Below are positions 25,484 through 32,175 of a DNA stretch of 64,000 bases, one piece after another (positions within the stretch are counted from its first letter, which is position 1; each line of letters starts with the position of its first letter). The translations under genes were made by a program, and so were the position numbers. Origin of the DNA: Fibrobacter sp. UBA7003. Its GTDB lineage: Bacteria > Fibrobacterota > Fibrobacteria > Fibrobacterales > Fibrobacteraceae. The notes below the pieces were generated by a model. The model was not told where the DNA came from. It did no database searches and was given only the letters and a program-made list of their open reading frames with translations. The stretch covers positions 62,001-126,000 of the forward strand of contig DJXN01000012.1 of assembly GCA_002449765.1 (NCBI GenBank), written 5' to 3'.

Positions 25484-27061
25484 TTATTTTATCTGCATCG
25501 TCAAGGAACCTGCGCGGGATTTCGCAATGAACGTGCCGCTGTTTTTCACGAGGGTTTTCGCGCTGGCCCGGAGTTCCTGCATTCCAGAGGCTCGCACCAT
25601 TCCCAGATAGTTGCCGTTCATGTCAAAGACGCGGTAGTTTTCGGCTCCGGTCGCATGCGATAGCGCAGGCCTTACAAAGTCTGTGCATCCGTCAACGCAA
25701 ACGATTTCGTCTTCTCCGAACACAAAGTAATCCACGTCCATCCAGGAACCGGTTACCGTAAAGCGCAATATGTGTTCGCCCGCGGGGAGGTTCACCGTCG
25801 CACGCACCTTGTTGTAGTCGTCATAGTTGTCCTCGCCTTCGTTTTTCGGGACAGAGATCACGTCGGTGATGTTCTTGCCGTCAAGCGACATCTGTAAGCC
25901 TGAAGTCTCGTTTGCGGATGCGACAGACGCGTAAAAGGAATATTCGCCCACTTCCTTGACGTTCACGGTGTATTCGAGCCATTCGCCTTCCTGGTTGTAG
26001 CCCACGATGTAGCCCGTCGCCTTCTTGTAAATGTCGACACCCGTCCCTTCGCGGTAATTGGTGCCGCCGTGGTCTTCGGAATCGTTTTCGCTGTAGGAAT
26101 CGTTGCCCGAGCCGACACCCGGGATGTCGAAGTCTTCGGCCTCGATCTTGCCCGGAATTTCAAACGGCTTACCCTTGAAAGGCTTTTGCGGTTCGGGAAC
26201 CACCGGAGCGCGGTTTATTGCCTTGAGCATCTGTTCGGCATAGCGCTTGCCAAATGTCACGTAGGCATCGTGACCGAAATGGTAGCGGTCCACGCCGTTG
26301 CCGTCAAGGCCTTCGGAAGAAGCGTAATAGGTATTATCCATCGTGTTCGGGAGTTTCGACACGCGGTCGGAATAGCAGCAGCCCGAACGCAGGAGCTCGC
26401 CCGCCACGAACGGCACCGTATCGGAACTCATGTCGAGCGCCTTGAGGATATCGTCGCGGGTCTTCTTCACAATTTTCGGCCAGTCCGGGTAGCCGCCGTC
26501 GGTTTCACCCTGGTGGAAGATGAATCCCTTGATGACGCCCACCTGCTGCGCCTTCTTCGCGATATCGATAATCGTCTTGGTGACGTTGCCGTCGCTCGCG
26601 TATTCCTTCGCGTAGTTCTGGAGCCAGCTTTCTGCCGTAGAGAGGTACGTTGCGTACTGGTCCTGGTCGAACAGCTTGATGCTTGCGCCACCCACCGCGA
26701 CCGGGATAATCCCGATGGTCACGTCGGGCATGCTGTCGGCCATCGTGCGCCCGAACCAGTCGGCAATCGAAATCGTGTTGCCACAGTTGAACAGCGAAGG
26801 CACCGCCGGGTAGACCTCGCCCAGCGTGTTGCGGCCCTTGCCACTGCACTTTTGCGAGGCGAAAATCTTGAAACGCGGGTTTTCGGCCTTATCGGCGCTC
26901 TGGGCATCGGCAGTGCCACCCATATTGGACTGCCCGTACGCGATGTAGATGTGGAAATTCGGGTCCGGAGCGGCACCAGCAGGCGCGGTTCCGAACGCAA
27001 GAAAGCCCGCGGCAAAGCACGCCACGGACATAAACCGGGTGAGTTGTTTAAACATTCCCAT
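25484..27061 (-). CDS. Secreted CE6 acetylxylan esterase with CBM6-like module
   Basis: 525 residues. ATG 27061 lies 5 nt after a strong AAAGGAG. After a signal peptide (FLAFGTAPAGAA) comes an SGNH esterase domain of the CE6/SASA type: AYGQSNMGG with the nucleophile Ser (block I), VAVGGASIKLF, FHQGETDGG, and RYHFGHDAYV as the Asp/His block. A CBM6-like module follows (KIEAEDFDI to SWMDVDYFVF, about residues 300-445), then a C-terminal domain (YRVFDMNGNYLGMVRASG...) like those repeated in Fibrobacter secreted enzymes. The family removes acetyl groups from xylan so that xylanases can act, and Fibrobacter is known to have CE6-CBM6 enzymes. Confidence 0.9.
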   Translation of the reverse strand: MGMFKQLTRFMSVACFAAGFLAFGTAPAGAAPDPNFHIYIAYGQSNMGGTADAQSADKAENPRFKIFASQKCSGKGRNTLGEVYPAVPSLFNCGNTISIADWFGRTMADSMPDVTIGIIPVAVGGASIKLFDQDQYATYLSTAESWLQNYAKEYASDGNVTKTIIDIAKKAQQVGVIKGFIFHQGETDGGYPDWPKIVKKTRDDILKALDMSSDTVPFVAGELLRSGCCYSDRVSKLPNTMDNTYYASSEGLDGNGVDRYHFGHDAYVTFGKRYAEQMLKAINRAPVVPEPQKPFKGKPFEIPGKIEAEDFDIPGVGSGNDSYSENDSEDHGGTNYREGTGVDIYKKATGYIVGYNQEGEWLEYTVNVKEVGEYSFYASVASANETSGLQMSLDGKNITDVISVPKNEGEDNYDDYNKVRATVNLPAGEHILRFTVTGSWMDVDYFVFGEDEIVCVDGCTDFVRPALSHATGAENYRVFDMNGNYLGMVRASGMQELRASAKTLVKNSGTFIAKSRAGSLTMQIK

Positions 27062-27107
27062 ACATACTCCTTTCAAACAACATTCTAAATCTACCCTCTA
27101 AAATGCG

Positions 27108-27127
27108 AAAAAGGCGCCCAAAGCGCC
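27108..27127 (-). terminator. Terminator of the paralogous-domain lipoprotein operon
   Basis: On the minus strand GGGCGC, a short loop and GCGCC are followed by TTTTT. It lies about 50 nt past the stop of the 27178-28014 gene. Confidence 0.7.
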
Positions 27128-27177
27128 CTTATTCCATAGACAGATTGTCAATGAGGTGATTTTTGAAGGGGTTAGCC

Positions 27178-28014
27178 CTAGTCCTTGAGGCAACGAACAG
27201 AAAAACCGTCGTACTTGCCATTGTAGCCCAAGTGCGCACCGCCGTAGTAGTAGTACAAGAACATGTAGTACGCGTTGTAGCTACCGTCCTCTGTAGAACT
27301 CCAGAAGTCCGCGTAGTTGCCCTCGCCGTCGTAACTCCCGTAGTAGTCCCTGCCGCCGGTAGGGAGCGCGGAGAAGGCGAAGGCATCCTCGTTGGTGATG
27401 CCGCTCTTCGTCGTCCAGCCAGTCGCGAACTTGAGCTTTTGACCAGCAATCGATAATCCACCGACTGCAGCAAACAGTGTTGCCCACTCCGTTGAATCAG
27501 GCAGATGCCAGCCCTCGGGGCAAACACCGCGAACAGGATAAGTCGGAGAGCATGTCTTATTATAGCCGCAACCCATGCCGTTCGTGCTCCATGTGCCCAC
27601 GCTGTCCATCGCGGCTGCCCATGTATAAAGGCGGCCGTATTTGGTGCAGTAGCTTGCACTGTCTTTGTAGCACCAACTGGTGGAATCAGAGGTATAGTCT
27701 AGACGTTTATAAGGAACATCAGTATAGGCGTAGTTGAGGTTCTGGGCCATCCAAGTCTGAGTGCCGATGGTGACCGTCTTGTACGTTTGGCCGTCGCGGG
27801 AATCCATAAAGCAGTTCTTATCAGTGTTCACATCGCACGATGTTCTTCCAGTCACTGAACTGCTGCTGGACACACTTGTCTCGCTATCGCTCGACTTCGG
27901 TGTGACACTCGAAGACGAATCGTCCGAAGGACGAGTCGCGAAATCGCTGTCGTCGTCACCGCAGGCGACAAACATCGCCGCACAAACAAGAACACTAAAC
28001 CAAAGTGAGCGCAT
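27178..28014 (-). CDS. Lipoprotein with F. succinogenes major paralogous domain (copy 1)
   Basis: 278 residues. ATG 28014 lies just after AGGAGGAAAT, a near-perfect ribosome binding site. Signal MRSLWFSVLVCAAMFVAC with lipobox, then DDDSDFATRPSDDSSSSV, a serine linker, and the paralogous domain (TIGR02145 type) from DSRDGQTYKTVTIGTQTWMA to the C-terminal FSVRCLKD. Blocks GVCPEGWHLPDSTEW and DFWSSTED are conserved in all three copies of this window. The domain resembles FGE-sulfatase or C-lectin-like folds and is displayed on the cell surface; no activity is known. It is the second gene of a two-paralog operon, 14 nt after copy 2. Confidence 0.92.
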   Translation of the reverse strand: MRSLWFSVLVCAAMFVACGDDDSDFATRPSDDSSSSVTPKSSDSETSVSSSSSVTGRTSCDVNTDKNCFMDSRDGQTYKTVTIGTQTWMAQNLNYAYTDVPYKRLDYTSDSTSWCYKDSASYCTKYGRLYTWAAAMDSVGTWSTNGMGCGYNKTCSPTYPVRGVCPEGWHLPDSTEWATLFAAVGGLSIAGQKLKFATGWTTKSGITNEDAFAFSALPTGGRDYYGSYDGEGNYADFWSSTEDGSYNAYYMFLYYYYGGAHLGYNGKYDGFSVRCLKD

Positions 28015-28028
28015 ATTTCCTCCTAAAA

Positions 28029-28799
28029 TTAGTCCTGGAGACAACGAACCGAAAAACCGACGTACTTATAGTCGTAGTTGTTCAGGAATGCATCGTCGTT
28101 GTCGTAGTACAAGTTCACGAAGCATGCGTAGTCGATATTGAGCTCCATAGAACTCCAGAAGTACGCGAGGCTGCCCTCATAGTTGTAATTCCCATCGTCG
28201 TCCCTGCGGCCAGCAGGGAGCGCCGAAAACGAGAAGGCATCCGTGCCGTTGCGGCTACTATTCCAACCGGATGTAGACTTGAGCTTTTTTCCGGCTATCG
28301 TCTTTCCACCGACTGCGTTGAACAAAGTTTCCCATTCTGCGTTGCTAGGCAGGTGCCAACCACTGGGACATACTCCTCGTATAGTACCGGTTGGTGAGCA
28401 TGTCTTGAGATATCCGCAGCCCTTGCCGTTCACACTCCATGTGCCAGCACTGTCCATCGCCGCGCCCCATGTGTAAAGGCGACCGTACTTGTCACAATAA
28501 TCGACAGAATCGTTGTAGCAGACACTTTCATCCGTTTCAAAGTTCAGGTTCTCCGCCATCCATACCTGATTGCCGATTTTCACAGTCTTGTATGTCTGAC
28601 CATCGCGGTCATCCTTAAAGCAGTTTTCGTCAGTTTCAACTTTGCATGGCCCACTTCTATATACAGAACCAGACGACATTGCCGAGCTACTGCTCAACGA
28701 AGACCCGTCCGAAGGACGAGTCGCAAAATCGCTGTCGTCGTCACCGCAGGCGACAAGCATCGTCGCACAAAGAAAAACACCAAACCAAAGGGAACGCAT
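28029..28799 (-). CDS. Lipoprotein with F. succinogenes major paralogous domain (copy 2)
   Basis: 256 residues, ATG 28799 with the same AGGAGGAAAT site as copy 1. Signal MRSLWFGVFLCATMLVACGD is nearly the same as copy 1, the linker is shorter, and the paralogous domain again starts at DDRDGQTYKTVKIGNQVWMA and ends FSVRCLQD. Copy 2 differs most where copy 1 has DYTSDSTSWCYKD. The pair looks like a tandem duplication that has since diverged in the mid-domain loops, as expected for surface proteins with different ligands. Confidence 0.92.
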   Translation of the reverse strand: MRSLWFGVFLCATMLVACGDDDSDFATRPSDGSSLSSSSAMSSGSVYRSGPCKVETDENCFKDDRDGQTYKTVKIGNQVWMAENLNFETDESVCYNDSVDYCDKYGRLYTWGAAMDSAGTWSVNGKGCGYLKTCSPTGTIRGVCPSGWHLPSNAEWETLFNAVGGKTIAGKKLKSTSGWNSSRNGTDAFSFSALPAGRRDDDGNYNYEGSLAYFWSSMELNIDYACFVNLYYDNDDAFLNNYDYKYVGFSVRCLQD

Positions 28800-28850
28800 A
28801 TTTCCTCCTAAAAACACAATCAAATAATAGAATTTTTTCGTTTTGGCGGT

Positions 28851-28881
28851 AAAAAAAAAGACCCCCGAACGAGTCGGGGGT
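28851..28881 (-). terminator. Terminator of efp
   Basis: On the minus strand ACCCCCGA, loop CTCG and TCGGGGGT are followed by a run of T (complement of the A-run at 28851-28859). It lies about 80 nt downstream of the efp stop, with a palindromic repeat between. Confidence 0.85.
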
Positions 28882-28890
28882 GACAAAAGC

Positions 28891-28939
28891 GTCATTTTCG
28901 CGCAGGCGAAAGGGAGATGCCCGCCTTCGCGGGTATGAC
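28891..28939. repeat. REP-like palindromic element
   Basis: Begins GTCAT and ends ATGAC, with two hairpins inside: TTTCGC/GCGAAA and GCCCGC-CTTC-GCGGGT. A related palindrome, GCTCGC-CTTC-GCGAGC followed by ATGAC, lies at 30576-30600 on the other side of efp-epmB. Confidence 0.6.
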
Positions 28940-28959
28940 AAAACGACGAACGAGCGGTC

Positions 28960-29544
28960 TTACTTGGCGCGTTCGAGGTAAGAACCGTCGCGGGTGTCCA
29001 CGCGGATCTTGGTGTTGTTCTCGATGAACAGCGGGATCATCACCTTGGCGCCAGTTTCGAGAGTGGCTTCACGCATCACGTTACCGCTGGTGTTGCCCTG
29101 CACTGCCGGAGGAGCTTCAACGATCATCAGGTCGACAAATGTCGGCGGGATGACTTCGATGGGGAGCGTAGAACCGCTCTTCGGGTCCTTCCACCACGTG
29201 ACTTCGACGGTAGCACCGTCAAGCAGCCACACTTCGCAGCCGTTGAGGGCTTCCTTCGCGATTTCCATGGTTTCCTGCGTGGTATTGTCGAGGAAGTACC
29301 AGGTGGAACCGTCGTTGTAGAGGTAAGTCATTTCGGTGTAGGTCACGTCGGCTTCTTCGACAGTGTCGCCGCTCTTCCAAGTACGTTCGAGAGTACGGCC
29401 AGTCACCAGGTTCTTGATGCGAACGCGGTTGAAGGCCTGGCCCTTGCCCGGCTTCACGAACTGGTTCTCGATGATTTCGTACGGCTGACCATCAACCATG
29501 ATTTTGAGTTTCTTGCGGAATTCGTTGGTGCTTACAGTACCCAT
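28960..29544 (-). CDS. efp: Elongation factor P
   Basis: 194 residues with the three EF-P domains. The acceptor loop FVKPGKGQAF holds the lysine that EpmB and EpmA modify in bacteria with the beta-lysyl pathway, and the C-terminus has the DTRDGSYLERAK box. EF-P relieves ribosome stalling at proline runs. Start ATG 29544 has GAGGATAAT upstream. It is divergent from epmB, and both genes use one palindromic promoter core. A stretch upstream of the ATG is open in frame but untranslated by this reading. Confidence 0.96.
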   Translation of the reverse strand: MGTVSTNEFRKKLKIMVDGQPYEIIENQFVKPGKGQAFNRVRIKNLVTGRTLERTWKSGDTVEEADVTYTEMTYLYNDGSTWYFLDNTTQETMEIAKEALNGCEVWLLDGATVEVTWWKDPKSGSTLPIEVIPPTFVDLMIVEAPPAVQGNTSGNVMREATLETGAKVMIPLFIENNTKIRVDTRDGSYLERAK

Positions 29545-29569
29545 ATTATCCTCTTGTTGATTTTTGATA

Positions 29570-29581
29570 GCTAAATTTAGC
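29570..29581. promoter_or_regulatory. Palindrome giving overlapping -10 elements for efp and epmB
   Basis: GCTAAATTTAGC is a perfect 12-bp palindrome, so TAAATT, a recurring -10 form in this window, reads on both strands (29572-29577 plus; 29574-29579 minus). The efp transcript would carry a leader of about 23 nt with its ribosome binding site. The epmB transcript would start about 4 nt before ATG 29588. Confidence 0.5.
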
Positions 29582-29587
29582 AATATA

Positions 29588-30574
29588 ATGGAAGAATCAA
29601 TGGACGAATCCCCAAAAATTTTCACGCAAATTCCTGCATTTTTAGAATATCTGGGCCCGGAATGCTCCCCTGCCATCGCAAATGCGGCCCCGCACGGCAA
29701 ACTAGACTTAAGCCCTAAGTTTCCTTTCGTGTGTTCGAGGCACTATGCCGACCTAATCAAGAAGGCAAACGAACCCGAGGCGCTTTTGCGCGAAATCCTA
29801 CCGCATGTCGACGAGCGCGAGAACGTCGCCGGATTCGTGGACGATCCGGTAGGCGACCTGCCCGCGGGCAAGGCGGACTGCGTCATCCAGAAATACGACC
29901 GGAGGGCGCTGATTGTCTCGACCGCCACCTGCGGTGCGCGTTGCCGCTTCTGTTTCCGCAAGAACTACCCCTTCCAGAACATTCCCGACGTGGCGCGACA
30001 GGTAAGCGATTGGCTCGACACGCACAGCGACATCTGGGAAGTCATCCTTTCGGGAGGTGACCCGCTCATGCTGGGCCCCGGTGAATTCCGCGACCTGGTG
30101 GAGGCGATAGCCATGCATGGTTCTGTCACCACACTGCGCATCCATACGCGACTCCCCGTAATGCGGCCCGATGTGGCGATGCAGCACTTCGAGTTCCTGC
30201 GCGAACTGCCCGCGCGCTTCGAGTGCGTGCTTACAGCACACGTAGACCACCCGGACGAACTCGACGAGGAATCCCAGATGGTTTTCGGACAACTGAAGTA
30301 TTCCGGCTGGACACTATTGAACCAGAGCGTTCTTTTGAAGGGAATAAACGACAGCGCCGAGACGCTCGAGAAACTGTGCCGCAAGCTTTTTGTCCAGGGG
30401 GTGCTCCCTTATTACCTGCACCAGCTGGACCACGCAAACGGCGTCGCGCATTTTGAAGTGAGCGACGAGAAAGCGCGCTCGCTGATTGAAGAAATCCGCA
30501 AGCGCCTGCCCGGCTACCTCGTGCCGAAGCTGGTGAGAGAAATCGCGGGCGAAAAGAGCAAGACGCCTGTGTAA
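29588..30574 (+). CDS. epmB: EF-P lysine 2,3-aminomutase EpmB (radical SAM)
   Basis: 328 residues from ATG 29588; a second ATG at 29600, behind a GGAAG, is also possible. The radical SAM motif is CGARCRFCFRKNYPF (CxxxCxxC), followed by LSGGDPLML and other aminomutase-family blocks (HTRLPVMRP, LPYYLHQLDHANG). It lacks the long extension of catabolic KamA enzymes and so fits EpmB, which makes beta-lysine for EF-P. Its position next to efp supports this. The ligase EpmA is not in the window. Confidence 0.9.
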   Translation: MEESMDESPKIFTQIPAFLEYLGPECSPAIANAAPHGKLDLSPKFPFVCSRHYADLIKKANEPEALLREILPHVDERENVAGFVDDPVGDLPAGKADCVIQKYDRRALIVSTATCGARCRFCFRKNYPFQNIPDVARQVSDWLDTHSDIWEVILSGGDPLMLGPGEFRDLVEAIAMHGSVTTLRIHTRLPVMRPDVAMQHFEFLRELPARFECVLTAHVDHPDELDEESQMVFGQLKYSGWTLLNQSVLLKGINDSAETLEKLCRKLFVQGVLPYYLHQLDHANGVAHFEVSDEKARSLIEEIRKRLPGYLVPKLVREIAGEKSKTPV

Positions 30575-30575
30575 A

Positions 30576-30624
30576 AGATGCTCGCCTTCGCGAGCATGAC
30601 GAAAGAATGTGTCGCGAGCATGAC
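30576..30624. repeat. REP-like palindrome after epmB
   Basis: AGATGCTCGC-CTTC-GCGAGCATGAC (30576-30600) followed by a half copy, GTCGCGAGCATGAC (30611-30624). The first part may also end epmB transcription, although no T-run follows. Related to the element at 28891-28939. Confidence 0.55.
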
Positions 30625-30655
30625 GTCAGTATAGCGGCTTCCGCCGCGGTGACTA

Positions 30656-30728
30656 ATGTGTAGTGTGAAATGTGAGGTGTGCGATGCGAAATCATTCATT
30701 ACACATTCCACACTCCACATTCCACATT
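30656..30728. repeat. CACATTC-type low-complexity inverted repeat
   Basis: Starts with short GTGTAGTGTGAAATGTG-like words and, after about 30 nt, returns as ACACATTCCACACTCCACATT on the same strand, making an imperfect inverted repeat. A shorter related string (TTCACACTCCACATC) lies at about 32154-32168, on the other side of the Omp85 gene. Confidence 0.45.
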
Positions 30729-32130
30729 AAAATAAAGTTTTCACGCCGAAGCCGATTATACCGTCGAGGAAATCGCAGCCGTTGCGGAGCGCGTAATACA
30801 GGTTCACGCTCCAGTTCCCGCGATACTGCGTAAACCCGATTCCGTAACCCTGCTCGCGCGCCCAGCCGTGTCCCGGAGCCAAACGGCGATATAGCCCAGG
30901 CTGGTAGAACGCCTCGATGCTCAGGTCATAACCGTCCTGCCACAGTAGGGCAAACTCCGAAAGCCCGTAGGCGCGACTGCGAAGCATGCGGTACTGCATT
31001 CCCTTGAAATCGCCCGGGCCGCCGAGCGCAAACAGGTCGGAGCGACGGAGATCAGCCTCCGTCGGGAAAATTCCGCCCGCCATGCCGGCAAAGCGCGCAA
31101 TGAAATTGCCGTACAACGGGTAATACGCCATCACGTTCGCCTTCGCCGAGAGGTAGTTGTCGAGTGAATCGGGCCGGTCAATCTTCCATGAAGCGGAGGC
31201 ATCCAAGCGCATGCCGCTACGGGGCAACACAAACCTGTCGAGCGACACGTAAGACATTTCGAGGGACGTGTGCTTGTCGTCTTCGCTGATGCCGAGGAAC
31301 ACGCCGATGCTGAAATCGAACCCGATATCGCGCGTAATGCCCGCCTCGCCCACGACGACCCTCTCGATAGTCGAGTCTTCAACCGTTTCCTCGTCGAAGT
31401 TACCGCGCACCACCACGTTCCATGCGGTCCCGAAAATCCAGGGTTCTTTGTAGCGGCCCGAGAGGTGCCGCGTATTTTCGCCCGTAAAGCCTTCCAACTG
31501 CAGGTCGCGCGCCGTCCCCGCGATATTGAACAAATTAACATCCAATTTTCCTTCCCACACATTGCCTTCGCTGGAATACGTCAGTACGCCTTCCGCTTCC
31601 GACACATTTGCCTTCCGCATGCTGAACGCGGGCACAATCCTGTTCCTTGCGGGGTCGCGGAAGAGGCGCGTGGGAGCCGTGCGGTTGTAGTACCCGATGC
31701 GCGAAAGCCTGCGCTCGCTGCGTTCCAGGTCCGTGAGGGACACGGCCTCGCCCGCCTCGATGCCTGTGAGTCTTGCAAACACATCGCGCCTTGTCCCGCC
31801 GGAATCGAGATTTTCGGGCGTTGCCCATACGTAAGCCGCGCCCCGCTGGATTTCAAGTTCCAGCACATTCCTTCCATGCGTTCCACCCTCGTGCCGGACT
31901 TCACCCTGCACGCGCGCTGCGACAAATCCCTGGTCCTCGTAATAGCGTTCCAGTTTCGCCGCCAGCGCCTTCCACGCGTCGCAAGGTTGCCCGAGGGCGC
32001 CCTTGATTTGCGCCTCGTCGAATGCGGTATGTTCACCCTTCCACGCGATGCTATTGATAGTACATGCGCCCTCGCCCTTCGCGAAAGCGAAGGCCGCCAA
32101 GAGCAATATGTACAACACCAATCGATTCAT
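30727..32130 (-). CDS. Omp85/TamA-like outer-membrane protein
   Basis: 467 residues. Signal peptide MNRLVLYILLLAAFAFAKG, then POTRA-like sequence (INSIAWKGEHTAFDEAQIKG; LERYYEDQGFVAARVQGEVR) and a C-terminal beta-barrel of about 300 residues. Near the end are FALGGPGDFKGMQYRMLRSR, matching the LGG...RGY signature of Omp85 barrels, and a final aromatic residue (GVKTLF). Omp85 proteins insert or secrete other proteins across the outer membrane. It ends the polarity-GTPase operon, 45 nt after the large outer-membrane protein gene, so it may assemble or work with that protein. Confidence 0.8.
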   Translation of the reverse strand: MNRLVLYILLLAAFAFAKGEGACTINSIAWKGEHTAFDEAQIKGALGQPCDAWKALAAKLERYYEDQGFVAARVQGEVRHEGGTHGRNVLELEIQRGAAYVWATPENLDSGGTRRDVFARLTGIEAGEAVSLTDLERSERRLSRIGYYNRTAPTRLFRDPARNRIVPAFSMRKANVSEAEGVLTYSSEGNVWEGKLDVNLFNIAGTARDLQLEGFTGENTRHLSGRYKEPWIFGTAWNVVVRGNFDEETVEDSTIERVVVGEAGITRDIGFDFSIGVFLGISEDDKHTSLEMSYVSLDRFVLPRSGMRLDASASWKIDRPDSLDNYLSAKANVMAYYPLYGNFIARFAGMAGGIFPTEADLRRSDLFALGGPGDFKGMQYRMLRSRAYGLSEFALLWQDGYDLSIEAFYQPGLYRRLAPGHGWAREQGYGIGFTQYRGNWSVNLYYALRNGCDFLDGIIGFGVKTLF

Positions 32131-32175
32131 ATCCTAATCTTCAAATTTAAAGTTCACACTCCACATCATCCATTA

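Noticed and set aside
27061..27076. The TTG at 27076 as start of the CE6 esterase
   Set aside because: That reading would place the strong AAAGGAG ribosome binding site inside the gene; ATG 27061 lies 5 nt after it.
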